Shown: positions 25,910 through 33,048, counted from the first letter of the stretch. The stretch: 40,750 nt of DNA from Chloroflexota bacterium (GCA_013152325.1 JAADGN010000039.1:1-40750); one strand, 5' to 3'. Notes: generated by a model from the letters alone, not told the origin. Translations and numbers: made by a program.

Positions 25910-26449
25910 CTACCAGTCTGCGGCTGATAGCCTCACGTCAACCTCTTCGTCCGTAAGCCAGAAGGCTGCTGACGAGAAGCGCCAGTCTTCTGGCCTGCGT
26001 ACCAATCCTTTTCGGACGGGATTCCAGTGAATATAATTCATCTTTTGTGCCCAGAATTTCTCTGTGAATATCCCTTCGGGATGTTGCGTGGGCTGCCAGA
26101 AGCGTCGCTTGCGATCTTTTCCGGCGTGTTTGCGGAACGCTTCAGTGAAGATGGGAGACTTGTGTTGGACGCAGTAGTCTGCCAGACGCCGTCCTGTGAA
26201 TTTCCGGATGTCGTCCAATGTGTGCTTGAGACGTTCGGCGTCGAACTCGGCGTCGAATACGATGGCATGGAAGTGGTTTGGCATGATGACGTAAGCGTTG
26301 ACGCGCAGGTGCTTGTTGTCGATGCTGAAGTTGAGACTGTCCGTGATGATTTTACACGAGGCATCGTCGACGAAAACAGGCAGCCACTCTACGATGGTGA
26401 AGGTAATGAAATATAGCCCTATTCCTTCGACAATGCGGTAACTTTCCAT
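25910..26449 (-). CDS. REP-associated tyrosine transposase (RAYT, Y1 family)
   Basis: A 179-residue HUH single-strand transposase of the IS200/IS605-related Y1_Tnp family. The first strand YFITFTIVEWLPVF is followed by the HUH metal motif in VIMPNHFHAIV and the tyrosine helix MNYIHWNPVRKGLV. RAYTs cleave and join single-stranded REP hairpins and are thought to spread them. The ATG at 26447-26449 gives the expected start MESYRIVEG; a TTG 21 bases upstream would also be in frame, and no ribosome binding site decides between them. REP repeats abut both ends. There is no second transposase or accessory gene. Confidence 0.92.
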   Translation of the reverse strand: MESYRIVEGIGLYFITFTIVEWLPVFVDDASCKIITDSLNFSIDNKHLRVNAYVIMPNHFHAIVFDAEFDAERLKHTLDDIRKFTGRRLADYCVQHKSPIFTEAFRKHAGKDRKRRFWQPTQHPEGIFTEKFWAQKMNYIHWNPVRKGLVRRPEDWRFSSAAFWLTDEEVDVRLSAADW

Positions 26450-26533
26450 GGATAGGTTGAGACAGCGCAAGGTCTTCGCGAAGCAGGGGGAAGGTCTCCC
26501 GACCTGCGCTGTTTGAGACCTTCGGTCAGGTTC

Positions 26534-26559
26534 GTCCCTGGGTCGGGAGACCCTGGGAC
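26534..26559. repeat. REP palindrome copy C
   Basis: Same palindrome as copy A, including its GGGA loop and central mismatch, preceded by GACCTTCGGTC. Confidence 0.75.
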
Positions 26560-26715
26560 ATCAAGTCAGGAGACCCGGCAACATCGGTACGCGGGATGGC
26601 GCTAGGTCTCCTGACCTGCGCCCAGATGCGGCCGCAGGTCTTGGATGGCACAAGGTCTTCGCGAAGCACTTGTGGAGCGTGGAGGCCTGCGCTGTTGAGA
26701 CCTTCGGTCGGCTAC

Positions 26716-26741
26716 GTTCCTGGGTCAGGAGACCCAGGAAC
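26716..26741. repeat. REP palindrome copy D with compensatory change
   Basis: GTTCCTGGGTC and GACCCAGGAAC form a perfect 11-base-pair stem. Relative to copy B, a C-G pair has become T-A, with both arms changed. Confidence 0.8.
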
Positions 26742-26786
26742 ATCGCGCGAGTTGCGGGGCGGGAGACCCTGGGACATCACGCAAAA

Positions 26787-29024
26787 TCATTCTCTCCCAT
26801 CCCACCAGCCCTGCAGCGCCGCGAAGGGCAGCGCCTGCGTGGCGTCGCCGCGGCGGCCGGTGTTCCACGTCACCACGATCTCGCGCCTGGCGCGCGTGAG
26901 GCCGACGTAGAACAACCGCAGGCGCTCCTTGACGTAGTCCAGGCGCGCCGCTAACGTGGCCTGGCCCTCCGCGTACCACTCGTACTCGCCGCGCTGCGTG
27001 GCTGCCTCCAGTTGCGCCAGCGCCTCGGCCTCCAGGTTCAGGCCATCGCGCACGAACCATTTCTCCGAGATGTAGCTGTCGTTGGGCTGCCCGGACGGGA
27101 AACTGTAGTTGTTGACCGACATCAAATACACCCGGTCCCATTCCAGCCCCTTGGCCTTGTGCATGGTCGTCACCACCACCTTGCCGCGATAATTCTCCGG
27201 CTTGAAACCCGCATCGTCCGACGAAAAGCCGATGAAGCGGCGCTCGTTCCTGGCGATGACGGCCAGTTCGCCGGTCAGGTCGGGCAGCCGCCAGTCGCGG
27301 TGCGCCTCGCTGACCTGGCGCAGCAGCAGCGCCAGTTTGTGCGCCAGCGCCAGATCGGCGGCATCGGTGAACAGGTCTTGCGCCAAGGTCAAAACCATTT
27401 GGTCAATCGGGAGCAGCGTCGTACCCTGCCAGCGTTTCACCACCTCGCGAAAGGATTCCAGCTCCAGCAGAATCTGCTCGGACTCGGACTCCCGCAGGCC
27501 GGACAGCCAGTCGCGGGCCGGGTCCTGCGGGGAGACGAAATCCTCCACCCGGCGGCATTTGCGCAGCAACTTGCTTACGCGGCCGTAACGCGATTTTTGC
27601 TCGTCTTCGCCCTCGCGCCAGTCCCGCCGCCAGACTTTGTAGGCGGTGGCCAGTTTGGTCGGCGATTGCGGGTCGGCCAGGTAGTTGACCAGGTTGCCCA
27701 GCGCGCCCGCCGCGGCGCGCGTGGAGGTGGTGCTGGAAAGGAACTCGACGTAATCGAGGCCGCGTTCCTTGAGCGCTTCGATGATCTCCATGCCGCGTGT
27801 GTTGCGAGGCACCAGCACGGCGACGGTCTGATCGGGGTGGTCGGGCAGCCAGCGCGACAGGGAATCGGCCACGGCCTGCAGCTCCGCTTCGGGGCTGAAT
27901 TTGCTGCCGATCAAACGGATGCCGGCCGGGTCGTCGGGCGGATTCGGCTGGGGGTCGCCCTCGGGGGCCGGGCGGATATGGGGCGGCGCGAGCGCCCCTC
28001 GGGCCTCCGCGTCCGGATGTTCCTCCATCACCCAATCGATGAGACGGTTTGCCAGCGCGATGATGCCGGGCTGGGAGCGTCCCGATTCGGGCAGCTCGCG
28101 CGGGAAGTCGGCTTCGCGGGCGATGAAGTCGCGCAGGTAGCGCGGGTCGGCGGTGGTGAAGGTTTCGAAGATGGCCTGGTTGGGATCGCCGACGCGCACC
28201 CAGTTGCCTTTCTCGCCGGCCAGCAGGCGCAGGATATCCTCCTGGAGTTTGCTGGAGTCCTGGGCTTCGTCTTCGAGGACGTAAGGCCAGCGGTAGCGCA
28301 GGCGCTCGAGAAATTCCTGGTCGCGTTCGAGCAGGTCGAGGGCGAGGCGGATCAGGTCGTCGAAATCGACCGCGCCGCGGTAGGCCAGGGCGCGCTGGTA
28401 GTCAGCGTAGATTTGCCAGCCCATCTCGGCCAGCGGCAGCGGCGCGGGTTGACGGTCGAGGTGGGCGCGCAGGGCGTCCGGCGTCAGGCGGCGGTCTTTG
28501 GACGAGCGGACGAAGGCCAGCGCCAGCCCTTCGAGCAGTTTGGGCAGTTGCTGGCGGCGCACCCAATCCCGTTTGGAGTCGTCGAGCGAGGGGTCGAGGA
28601 AGTCGTCGAGGTCGTGGGGGTGGGCGGCCAGCCAGGCGCTGACAGCCTCGCGGCGGATGAAGCCGGCCTCGCGCTCGTCGATGATCTGGAAGCGGTCTTC
28701 CAGCCCGACCATGCCCGGTTTCTCGCGGACGATGTCGTGCGCCAGTCCGTGCAGCGTGCGCACGCGGTAGCCGACGCGCGGCAGCAGGCCGCGCTCTGCG
28801 ATGAACTCGCCGATGCGGGCGGAGAAGTTGTCCACCGCGGAGTTGACCAGCGTGACGACCAGCACTTCCTGCTCGGGGTCGAGGTCGCCGCGCGAGATGA
28901 TCTCGGCGGCCAGCGCGGAGAGGGTGAAGGTCTTGCCCGCGCCGGGCACGGCGGAGATGCCGAGCGTGCCGCCGGTGTAGGCGAGGATTTCGGTTTGGGA
29001 GGGGCGGAAGGTGATATTCGTCAT
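26787..29024 (-). CDS. UvrD/PcrA-type superfamily 1 DNA helicase
   Basis: A 745-residue helicase with all main SF1A motifs: Walker A AVPGAGKT (residues 25-32), motif Ia VVTLVNSAVDNF, motif II EDEAQDSS, motif III VGDPNQAIF, a motif IV region with AVLVPRNTRG, motif V TTMHKAKGLEWDRVYL, and motif VI LFYVGLTRARRE. It lacks the C-terminal nuclease domain found in AddA/RecB and ends at GWWDGRE. It would unwind DNA 3'-5'. It lies between two functionally related genes on the same strand: the second helicase-like protein upstream and the stand-alone RecB-type nuclease downstream. Its 3' end is duplicated at 25681-25704 and its 5' end is duplicated twice in the tandem units at 29141-29402. Confidence 0.93.
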   Translation of the reverse strand: MTNITFRPSQTEILAYTGGTLGISAVPGAGKTFTLSALAAEIISRGDLDPEQEVLVVTLVNSAVDNFSARIGEFIAERGLLPRVGYRVRTLHGLAHDIVREKPGMVGLEDRFQIIDEREAGFIRREAVSAWLAAHPHDLDDFLDPSLDDSKRDWVRRQQLPKLLEGLALAFVRSSKDRRLTPDALRAHLDRQPAPLPLAEMGWQIYADYQRALAYRGAVDFDDLIRLALDLLERDQEFLERLRYRWPYVLEDEAQDSSKLQEDILRLLAGEKGNWVRVGDPNQAIFETFTTADPRYLRDFIAREADFPRELPESGRSQPGIIALANRLIDWVMEEHPDAEARGALAPPHIRPAPEGDPQPNPPDDPAGIRLIGSKFSPEAELQAVADSLSRWLPDHPDQTVAVLVPRNTRGMEIIEALKERGLDYVEFLSSTTSTRAAAGALGNLVNYLADPQSPTKLATAYKVWRRDWREGEDEQKSRYGRVSKLLRKCRRVEDFVSPQDPARDWLSGLRESESEQILLELESFREVVKRWQGTTLLPIDQMVLTLAQDLFTDAADLALAHKLALLLRQVSEAHRDWRLPDLTGELAVIARNERRFIGFSSDDAGFKPENYRGKVVVTTMHKAKGLEWDRVYLMSVNNYSFPSGQPNDSYISEKWFVRDGLNLEAEALAQLEAATQRGEYEWYAEGQATLAARLDYVKERLRLFYVGLTRARREIVVTWNTGRRGDATQALPFAALQGWWDGRE

Positions 29025-29402
29025 GGGTGAACCGCGAAGAGCGCTAAGGGCGCAAAGGGTTTGTGCTTTTATCTCTGGATTCTGGCAGGCTGTTGGTTAC
29101 TCGTTTGACGTCATGTTTCGTCAATGTGAAGTTCCAGTCGGGAGGGGCGGAAGGTGAAATTTGCCATGGGTAAACCGCGAAGAACGCTAAGGACGCAAAG
29201 GTGTGTTTTGTCGAAGCAGTCTCGAATACTGTGTCTCATCCATGCGGCCTGTCAGGTGGGAGGGGTAACAGGGGATATTCGCCATAGACGAACTGCGAAG
29301 GGCGCTAAGGACGCAAAGGGTTTGTGTTTTTGTCTCTGGATTCCGGCAGGCTGTTGGCGACGCGTTTGATGCCGCGTTTCATCAGTGTGACGTTCCAATT
29401 CA
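28998..29402. repeat. Three tandem units carrying ends of neighbouring genes
   Basis: Units at 28998-29140, 29141-29258 and 29259-29402 each begin with GGAGGGG and contain a copy of the helicase 5' end: the real start in unit 1, then remnants beginning MANFTFRPS and MANIPCYPS on the minus strand. Each also has a CCGCGAAG..CGCTAAGG.CGCAAAG repeat. Units 1 and 3 end in a copy of the GxxExxY gene's 3' end; the middle unit's corresponding part has diverged. Together they fill the gap between the helicase and the GxxExxY gene. Confidence 0.7.
29044..29139 (-). pseudogene. Remnant of a second GxxExxY gene (3' end only)
   Basis: Thirty-two codons including the stop (TAG) translate to a sequence that matches the last 31 residues of the intact GxxExxY protein at 23 positions, ending SRDKSTNPLRP versus SRDKNTNPLRP. 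Differences include DWNFTL for NWNVTL. Everything upstream of this fragment is missing, so it is a degraded duplicate. Confidence 0.7.
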
Positions 29403-29727
29403 GGAGGAAGCCAAGTTGACAGTCTTTCAATTTCAGATATGTGAGCAATTGCGCCAAGTGGATGGGGGCAATTCGCTCAACGGTTTTGTTTTCAATGATA
29501 ACCAGGTCGTCAACAAACATGTCCAGCCGATAGCCGGCGTCAATTCTTTGCCCATCATACATGATGGGCACGAGGACTTCGGTTCGGACTTTGCGGCCTC
29601 GTTTGCGCAGTTCGTACGCCAGGCATTTTTGATAAGCCGATTCCAGAAGTCCCGGCCCGAGCGCGCGATGAACCTTTATGGCGGCATCCACGATGTCTGC
29701 GGCAACGGATTCAATTTGTTTGTCCAT
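29305..29727 (-). CDS. GxxExxY family protein
   Basis: A 140-residue protein with the defining GPGLLESAYQKCLAYEL segment (G-x2-E-x2-Y), followed by LDMFVDDLVIIENK, which resembles a PD-(D/E)XK-like core (D, then E-N-K), and LLTYLKLKDCQLGFLLNWN. Its biochemical role is not established; the fold suggests a small nuclease-like protein. The ATG at 29725-29727 gives the usual family start DKQIESVAADIVDAAIKVHRALG. It lies between the two helicase genes on the same strand. Its last ten codons, including the stop, are formed from the dispersed 'cgcaaag' repeat. Confidence 0.85.
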   Translation of the reverse strand: MDKQIESVAADIVDAAIKVHRALGPGLLESAYQKCLAYELRKRGRKVRTEVLVPIMYDGQRIDAGYRLDMFVDDLVIIENKTVERIAPIHLAQLLTYLKLKDCQLGFLLNWNVTLMKRGIKRVANSLPESRDKNTNPLRP

Positions 29728-29746
29728 TCCAGGCCCCTTTTCTTTT

Positions 29747-29829
29747 CCTTTGTGTTCTTTGCGTCTTGGCGGTTGGCACCTCGCAAGACTTGCTTTTCTT
29801 TCCCTTCGCGTTCTTCGCGTCTTGGCGGT
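29747..29829. repeat. Two copies of the CTTTGCGTCTTGGCGG repeat
   Basis: Copies at 29747-29773 and 29802-29829 occupy the gap between the GxxExxY gene and the second helicase-like gene. The second copy touches the stop codon of the helicase-like gene (29829-29831). Confidence 0.65.
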
Positions 29830-31940
29830 CATCCCTGGCGGTTGGCCTCCTGCAACACCCGCTGGAACGCCTTCAGCAGCACGCCGCGCTGTTCGAAGCC
29901 GCTCTCGCCCAGGTCGGAGATGCCCAGGTAGAGACGTTCCCGGCAGCGGCGCAGCAGACCGGTCAGCAGGCGGGCGAGCGTTCCCCGCGCGGCGGCCACT
30001 TCGTCGGCGTCCGTCCAGAGTCCGTCTTTCGGCCAGTGGCGCGATAACACGTAGGGCTGCGTCAGGGGCTGGAAGAGGCGCTCCGTCCAGCCCTCGGAGC
30101 CGGGATTGAGCCAGAACTGCGCCGTCACCGGCCGGTTTTGCATCAGGAAGGTGTAGGCCGGGGCGATCAGCACGGCCTCTTCCGGCTGGTCCCGCCAGGA
30201 TTCGAGATATTGCGCCGCGATGACGCCCTCTTGCAGCATGGCGATGTATTCTCTGCCCAGGCTCGCAAGGGGTTCGCCCTCCTGCGAAGCGAAATTGGCG
30301 GGCTCCATCACCCGCCGGAACTTCTGCGCCGACTCGATCAGGCTGGCGGCCACGCGGGCGGCGTCGAAGTTGCGGTGAAAGCCAAATCCGGGCTGCGACA
30401 GGACTTCGCCAAACAGGCGGCGCAGGAAGTGGTCGAGCGGCATGGGCTCGCGCTCGCGGCAGGCCAGCAGCCAGTCACGGAGCTGCGTGTAGCGGGAGCC
30501 GAGCACGAAGGTGATGCGCTCCTGCACGTCGGGCTTGATGCGCTCGAACGACGAGAGATTCAGGTCCCGCTGGCGGTAGACGATCTCGGCCAGCAGTTGG
30601 GCGCGCACCAGGTCGCTCTCGAGGGCCAGCATGAAGGCGTAGGCCGCGTCGAAGGAGGTTGGCCGCAAGCCCCAGTCGGGATGGGCGATCTCGGCCAGCG
30701 TCAGCAGGGCTTGCGCGGCGGGTTCGTCGCGCAGCGAGCGCGAGGGCCGGTGTGAGCGGGCCGGGATGCGGCGCGCTTCGAGGCGGTTCATCAGCGAGAA
30801 GCGCAGCGCGTCCGAAAGGTAGGGGGCCAGGACGACGATCTCGGAGGCCGGCAGACCCCCGTCCATCAGCGCGGCGATCTCGTCCGTGACCCAGTCGAGC
30901 ACTTCGGGGTAGAAGCGGGCGTTGGAGAATTTCAGGACGCTCGCCCCCGTTCCCTCTCCCTTCAGGGGGGAGGGGGAGGCCGCGGGGATAATGACGTTTT
31001 CCAAAGACCTCGCCAGTCGCTCGACCTCCTCCGAGACGACGAACGACTCGGCGAGCACGGCCCGGGAGGGGCAGAGGTCGCTTAAACGGCGGCCCGTTTC
31101 CGGGTCCGCGCCGAGGAAGCGGCGGTAACCGCCTCCCTCGTCGAAGATGAGCAGCGCCGAGTCGAAATCCGGCAGCCAGTCGGCGATCAGGTCGTGGGCG
31201 AGGGGGATGTCCTCCTCGAGGTTGTCGTAGATCAGGTGGCGGTAGCGCTGCGTCAGGTGGCCGCGCACGAGCGGGTCGGGCCAGAGATGATCCCGGAAGA
31301 TTTCGAGCTGCAGCGAGAAGTCGAGCAGGTTGTGTTCCAGGCAGTAGTCGCGGAAGCGGTTGGCGCAGTCCTGGGCGTCAGCGTAGACGCGGCGCTGGGA
31401 CGGGTCGCCAAGCCAGGCCGCATCCAGCCGCGCGCCGATTTCGGTGTGCGGGAAACCGACCGCGGCGGCCTTGTTGAGATTGTCGATGATCTGGGCGTAG
31501 AGGCGGTTGCGGTTGATGGTCAGCGATTCGAAGTAGCCCTCTTCGAGCAGCGGGCGGACGATGTGCGCCATGTAATACTGCGCCGTTTCGAGGGTCAGGA
31601 AGACGGGCGGCTGGTCTGGATTGGCGAAGCCGGCCGCTTCGGCAGCCAGCGGCCAAAAGAGATCCACCGTGCGACGGGCGAGGCCGCCGACGGTCGCCAG
31701 CGTGACCTGTCCGCCCGCGCCGACCTCGGGGCTGCGCAGGGCGTTCTGGTAGGGCTCCTGGAGGGTGCGCTGCGGCGTCAGGACGAGCAGCGACGCGCCG
31801 GGCACGCCGGCCTCGAGCAGCCCCAGCATCCGCGCCACGCCGACGGTGGTCTTGCCGCAGCCGGCCGGGCCGGACAGGAAGATCTTTGCTTCGAGCGGGG
31901 CTGCGACGACGTCGGTTTGCGCGGGGGTGAGTTCGTCCAT
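29829..31940 (-). CDS. AddB-like helicase/ATPase with degenerate motifs
   Basis: A 703-residue UvrD-superfamily protein. Walker A SGPAGCGKT (residues 23-31) is intact, and LLVLTPQRTLQEPYQ fits motif Ia. The Walker B position reads LIYDNLEEDIP instead of DExQD, and the motif III, V and VI regions are altered (IFDEGGGYRRF; TAQFWLNPGSEGW; CRERLYLGISDLGESGFEQRG). It resembles the inactive or ATP-clamp helicase half of AddB-like partners, but no C-terminal nuclease domain or Fe-S cysteines are seen. It lies upstream of the active-looking helicase and the stand-alone nuclease on the same strand. The promoter at 31947-31975 would give an almost leaderless mRNA. A repeat-derived stretch (SPSPLKGEGTGA) interrupts the middle of the protein. 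Confidence 0.75.
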   Translation of the reverse strand: MDELTPAQTDVVAAPLEAKIFLSGPAGCGKTTVGVARMLGLLEAGVPGASLLVLTPQRTLQEPYQNALRSPEVGAGGQVTLATVGGLARRTVDLFWPLAAEAAGFANPDQPPVFLTLETAQYYMAHIVRPLLEEGYFESLTINRNRLYAQIIDNLNKAAAVGFPHTEIGARLDAAWLGDPSQRRVYADAQDCANRFRDYCLEHNLLDFSLQLEIFRDHLWPDPLVRGHLTQRYRHLIYDNLEEDIPLAHDLIADWLPDFDSALLIFDEGGGYRRFLGADPETGRRLSDLCPSRAVLAESFVVSEEVERLARSLENVIIPAASPSPLKGEGTGASVLKFSNARFYPEVLDWVTDEIAALMDGGLPASEIVVLAPYLSDALRFSLMNRLEARRIPARSHRPSRSLRDEPAAQALLTLAEIAHPDWGLRPTSFDAAYAFMLALESDLVRAQLLAEIVYRQRDLNLSSFERIKPDVQERITFVLGSRYTQLRDWLLACREREPMPLDHFLRRLFGEVLSQPGFGFHRNFDAARVAASLIESAQKFRRVMEPANFASQEGEPLASLGREYIAMLQEGVIAAQYLESWRDQPEEAVLIAPAYTFLMQNRPVTAQFWLNPGSEGWTERLFQPLTQPYVLSRHWPKDGLWTDADEVAAARGTLARLLTGLLRRCRERLYLGISDLGESGFEQRGVLLKAFQRVLQEANRQG
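30948..30979. repeat. Palindromic repeat read in frame inside the helicase-like gene
   Basis: A CCCTCTCCCTTCAGGGGGG-type module of the kind seen between genes (compare 5070-5102). Here it is translated as SPSPLKGEGTGA without breaking the frame. Confidence 0.6.
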
Positions 31941-31946
31941 GTCTCA

Positions 31947-31975
31947 AGATTAGCGGAAGGCGGGATGTTTGTCAA
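31947..31975 (-). promoter_or_regulatory. Promoter of the AddB-like gene, predicted leaderless
   Basis: Perfect TTGACA on the minus strand (31975-31970), 17 bases, then TAATCT (31952-31947). The expected start site, six to seven bases on, coincides with the ATG at 31940, and no ribosome binding site is present. Confidence 0.5.
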
Positions 31976-32051
31976 TGCGGATGTGATAAAATGCGTTCGG
32001 TACAGGGAATGGGAATTAGAACTCGGGCTCATCACCCCGCCCCGACAGACG

Positions 32052-32080
32052 AAGGCTCCAGACAATTCTGGAGCCTTTTT
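32052..32080 (+). terminator. Terminator hairpin in the gap before ilvE
   Basis: AAGGCTCCAGA (32052-32062) pairs with TCTGGAGCCTT (32067-32077) around CAAT, followed by TTTTT on the plus strand. On the minus strand it is a strong hairpin after ilvE without a good T-run. The T-run direction suggests a rightward transcript of unknown identity from the region near 31985. Confidence 0.65.
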
Positions 32081-32101
32081 GCTTCCCCTGTAACCCGGCT
32101 G

Positions 32102-33016
32102 TTATACGTAATCCAGCCATTCGGACGAGCGCTTGCCGTCGCCTTTCACCGTCTGGAAGAAGGTTTTTTGCAGGATTTCCGCCACCGGGCCGCGTTTCCC
32201 GGCGCCGATTTGGCGATGATCGATCATGCTCACCGGGGTGATTTCGGCGGCCGTCCCGCAGACGAAGACCTCGTCGGCAATGTAGAGCTGGTCCCGGGAA
32301 ATGGGTTCCTCCACGACCCGGTAACCCAGGTCGCGGGCCAGGGTGATGACGGCATCCCGGGTGATGCCTTCCAAGATCGTTGCCCGATGGGGGGTGTAGA
32401 TGACGTCATCGCGCACGAAGAACAGGTTTTCGCCGGTGCACTCGGCGACATACCCTTCCGGATCGAGCATGATCGCTTCATCGTACCCGGAACGCACCGC
32501 CAGCGTTTTGGCCAGGACCGAATTGACATAATTGCCCGCCAGCTTGGCTTTTGTCATGCTGACGTTGATGTGTTGGCGCGTGAACGATGACACCGTCATG
32601 TGGACGCCCTTTTCCAGCGCTTCTTCGCCGAGATATGCGCCCCATTCCCAGGTGGCAATGCTGACCCGGGGACGGGAAGCGTCCAGGTTCAGCCCCAAAG
32701 AGCCTTCCATGTACATGAGGGGGCGTATATAACACGCCTGGAACTTGTTCCGCCGGATGGTTTCGTGGACCGCTTGACGCAAATCTTCGACCGAATAGGG
32801 AAAGTCGCGAATCCCAAAGATGTGCGCCGAATTCAAAAAACGCTCTAGATGTTCCTTCAGGCGAAACACGGCCGTGCCTTTCGGGGTGGCATAAGCGCGA
32901 ATCCCTTCAAAGATGCCTAAACCGTAATGCAATGTAGGCGTTAGAACGTGGACGGTGGCCTGATCGTAGGGAACGAGTTCGCCGTCCATCCAGATAAAAT
33001 CGGATTTCATTGTCAT
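32102..33016 (-). CDS. ilvE: Branched-chain amino acid aminotransferase
   Basis: A 304-residue fold-type IV PLP enzyme that catalyses the last step to Val, Leu and Ile. Visible features are LHYGLGIFEGIRAY near the N terminus, the lysine region SMTKAKLAGNYVNSVLAK, the phosphate-binding ECTGENLFFV and TILEGITRDAVI, and CGTAAEITPV. The first ATG has GGAGAAG six bases upstream; a second ATG two codons later is possible. It is the last gene of the leu/ilv operon, 32 bases after leuB. Confidence 0.95.
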   Translation of the reverse strand: MTMKSDFIWMDGELVPYDQATVHVLTPTLHYGLGIFEGIRAYATPKGTAVFRLKEHLERFLNSAHIFGIRDFPYSVEDLRQAVHETIRRNKFQACYIRPLMYMEGSLGLNLDASRPRVSIATWEWGAYLGEEALEKGVHMTVSSFTRQHINVSMTKAKLAGNYVNSVLAKTLAVRSGYDEAIMLDPEGYVAECTGENLFFVRDDVIYTPHRATILEGITRDAVITLARDLGYRVVEEPISRDQLYIADEVFVCGTAAEITPVSMIDHRQIGAGKRGPVAEILQKTFFQTVKGDGKRSSEWLDYV

Positions 33017-33048
33017 TGTCTTCTCCAGTGTCTCAAAAGGTGATCGTT

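Larger units (their letters stand above)
25585..26809. mobile_element. REPtron: RAYT transposase gene flanked by REP repeat clusters
   Basis: A tyrosine-transposase gene (25910-26449) is flanked on both sides by clusters of two repeat types. One is a palindrome of the form GTCCCTGGGTC..GACCCAGGGAC, preceded by GACCTTCGGTC. The other is a GGATGGCGCAAGGTC..GACCTGCGC module. The outer ends are direct repeats: a 40-base stretch at 25585-25624 matches 26641-26680 with one difference, and 25655-25704 equals 26760-26809 exactly. This is the standard arrangement of a RAYT with its cognate REP sequences. Confidence 0.8.

Noticed and set aside
25588-26785. CRISPR array
   Set aside because: The repeats are palindromic REP elements of varied spacing with no unique spacers of constant length, and they flank a RAYT gene.
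27012-29030. 672-codon open frame opposite the UvrD helicase
   Set aside because: The helicase strand has all SF1 motifs; the opposite frame has none and lacks a start signal.
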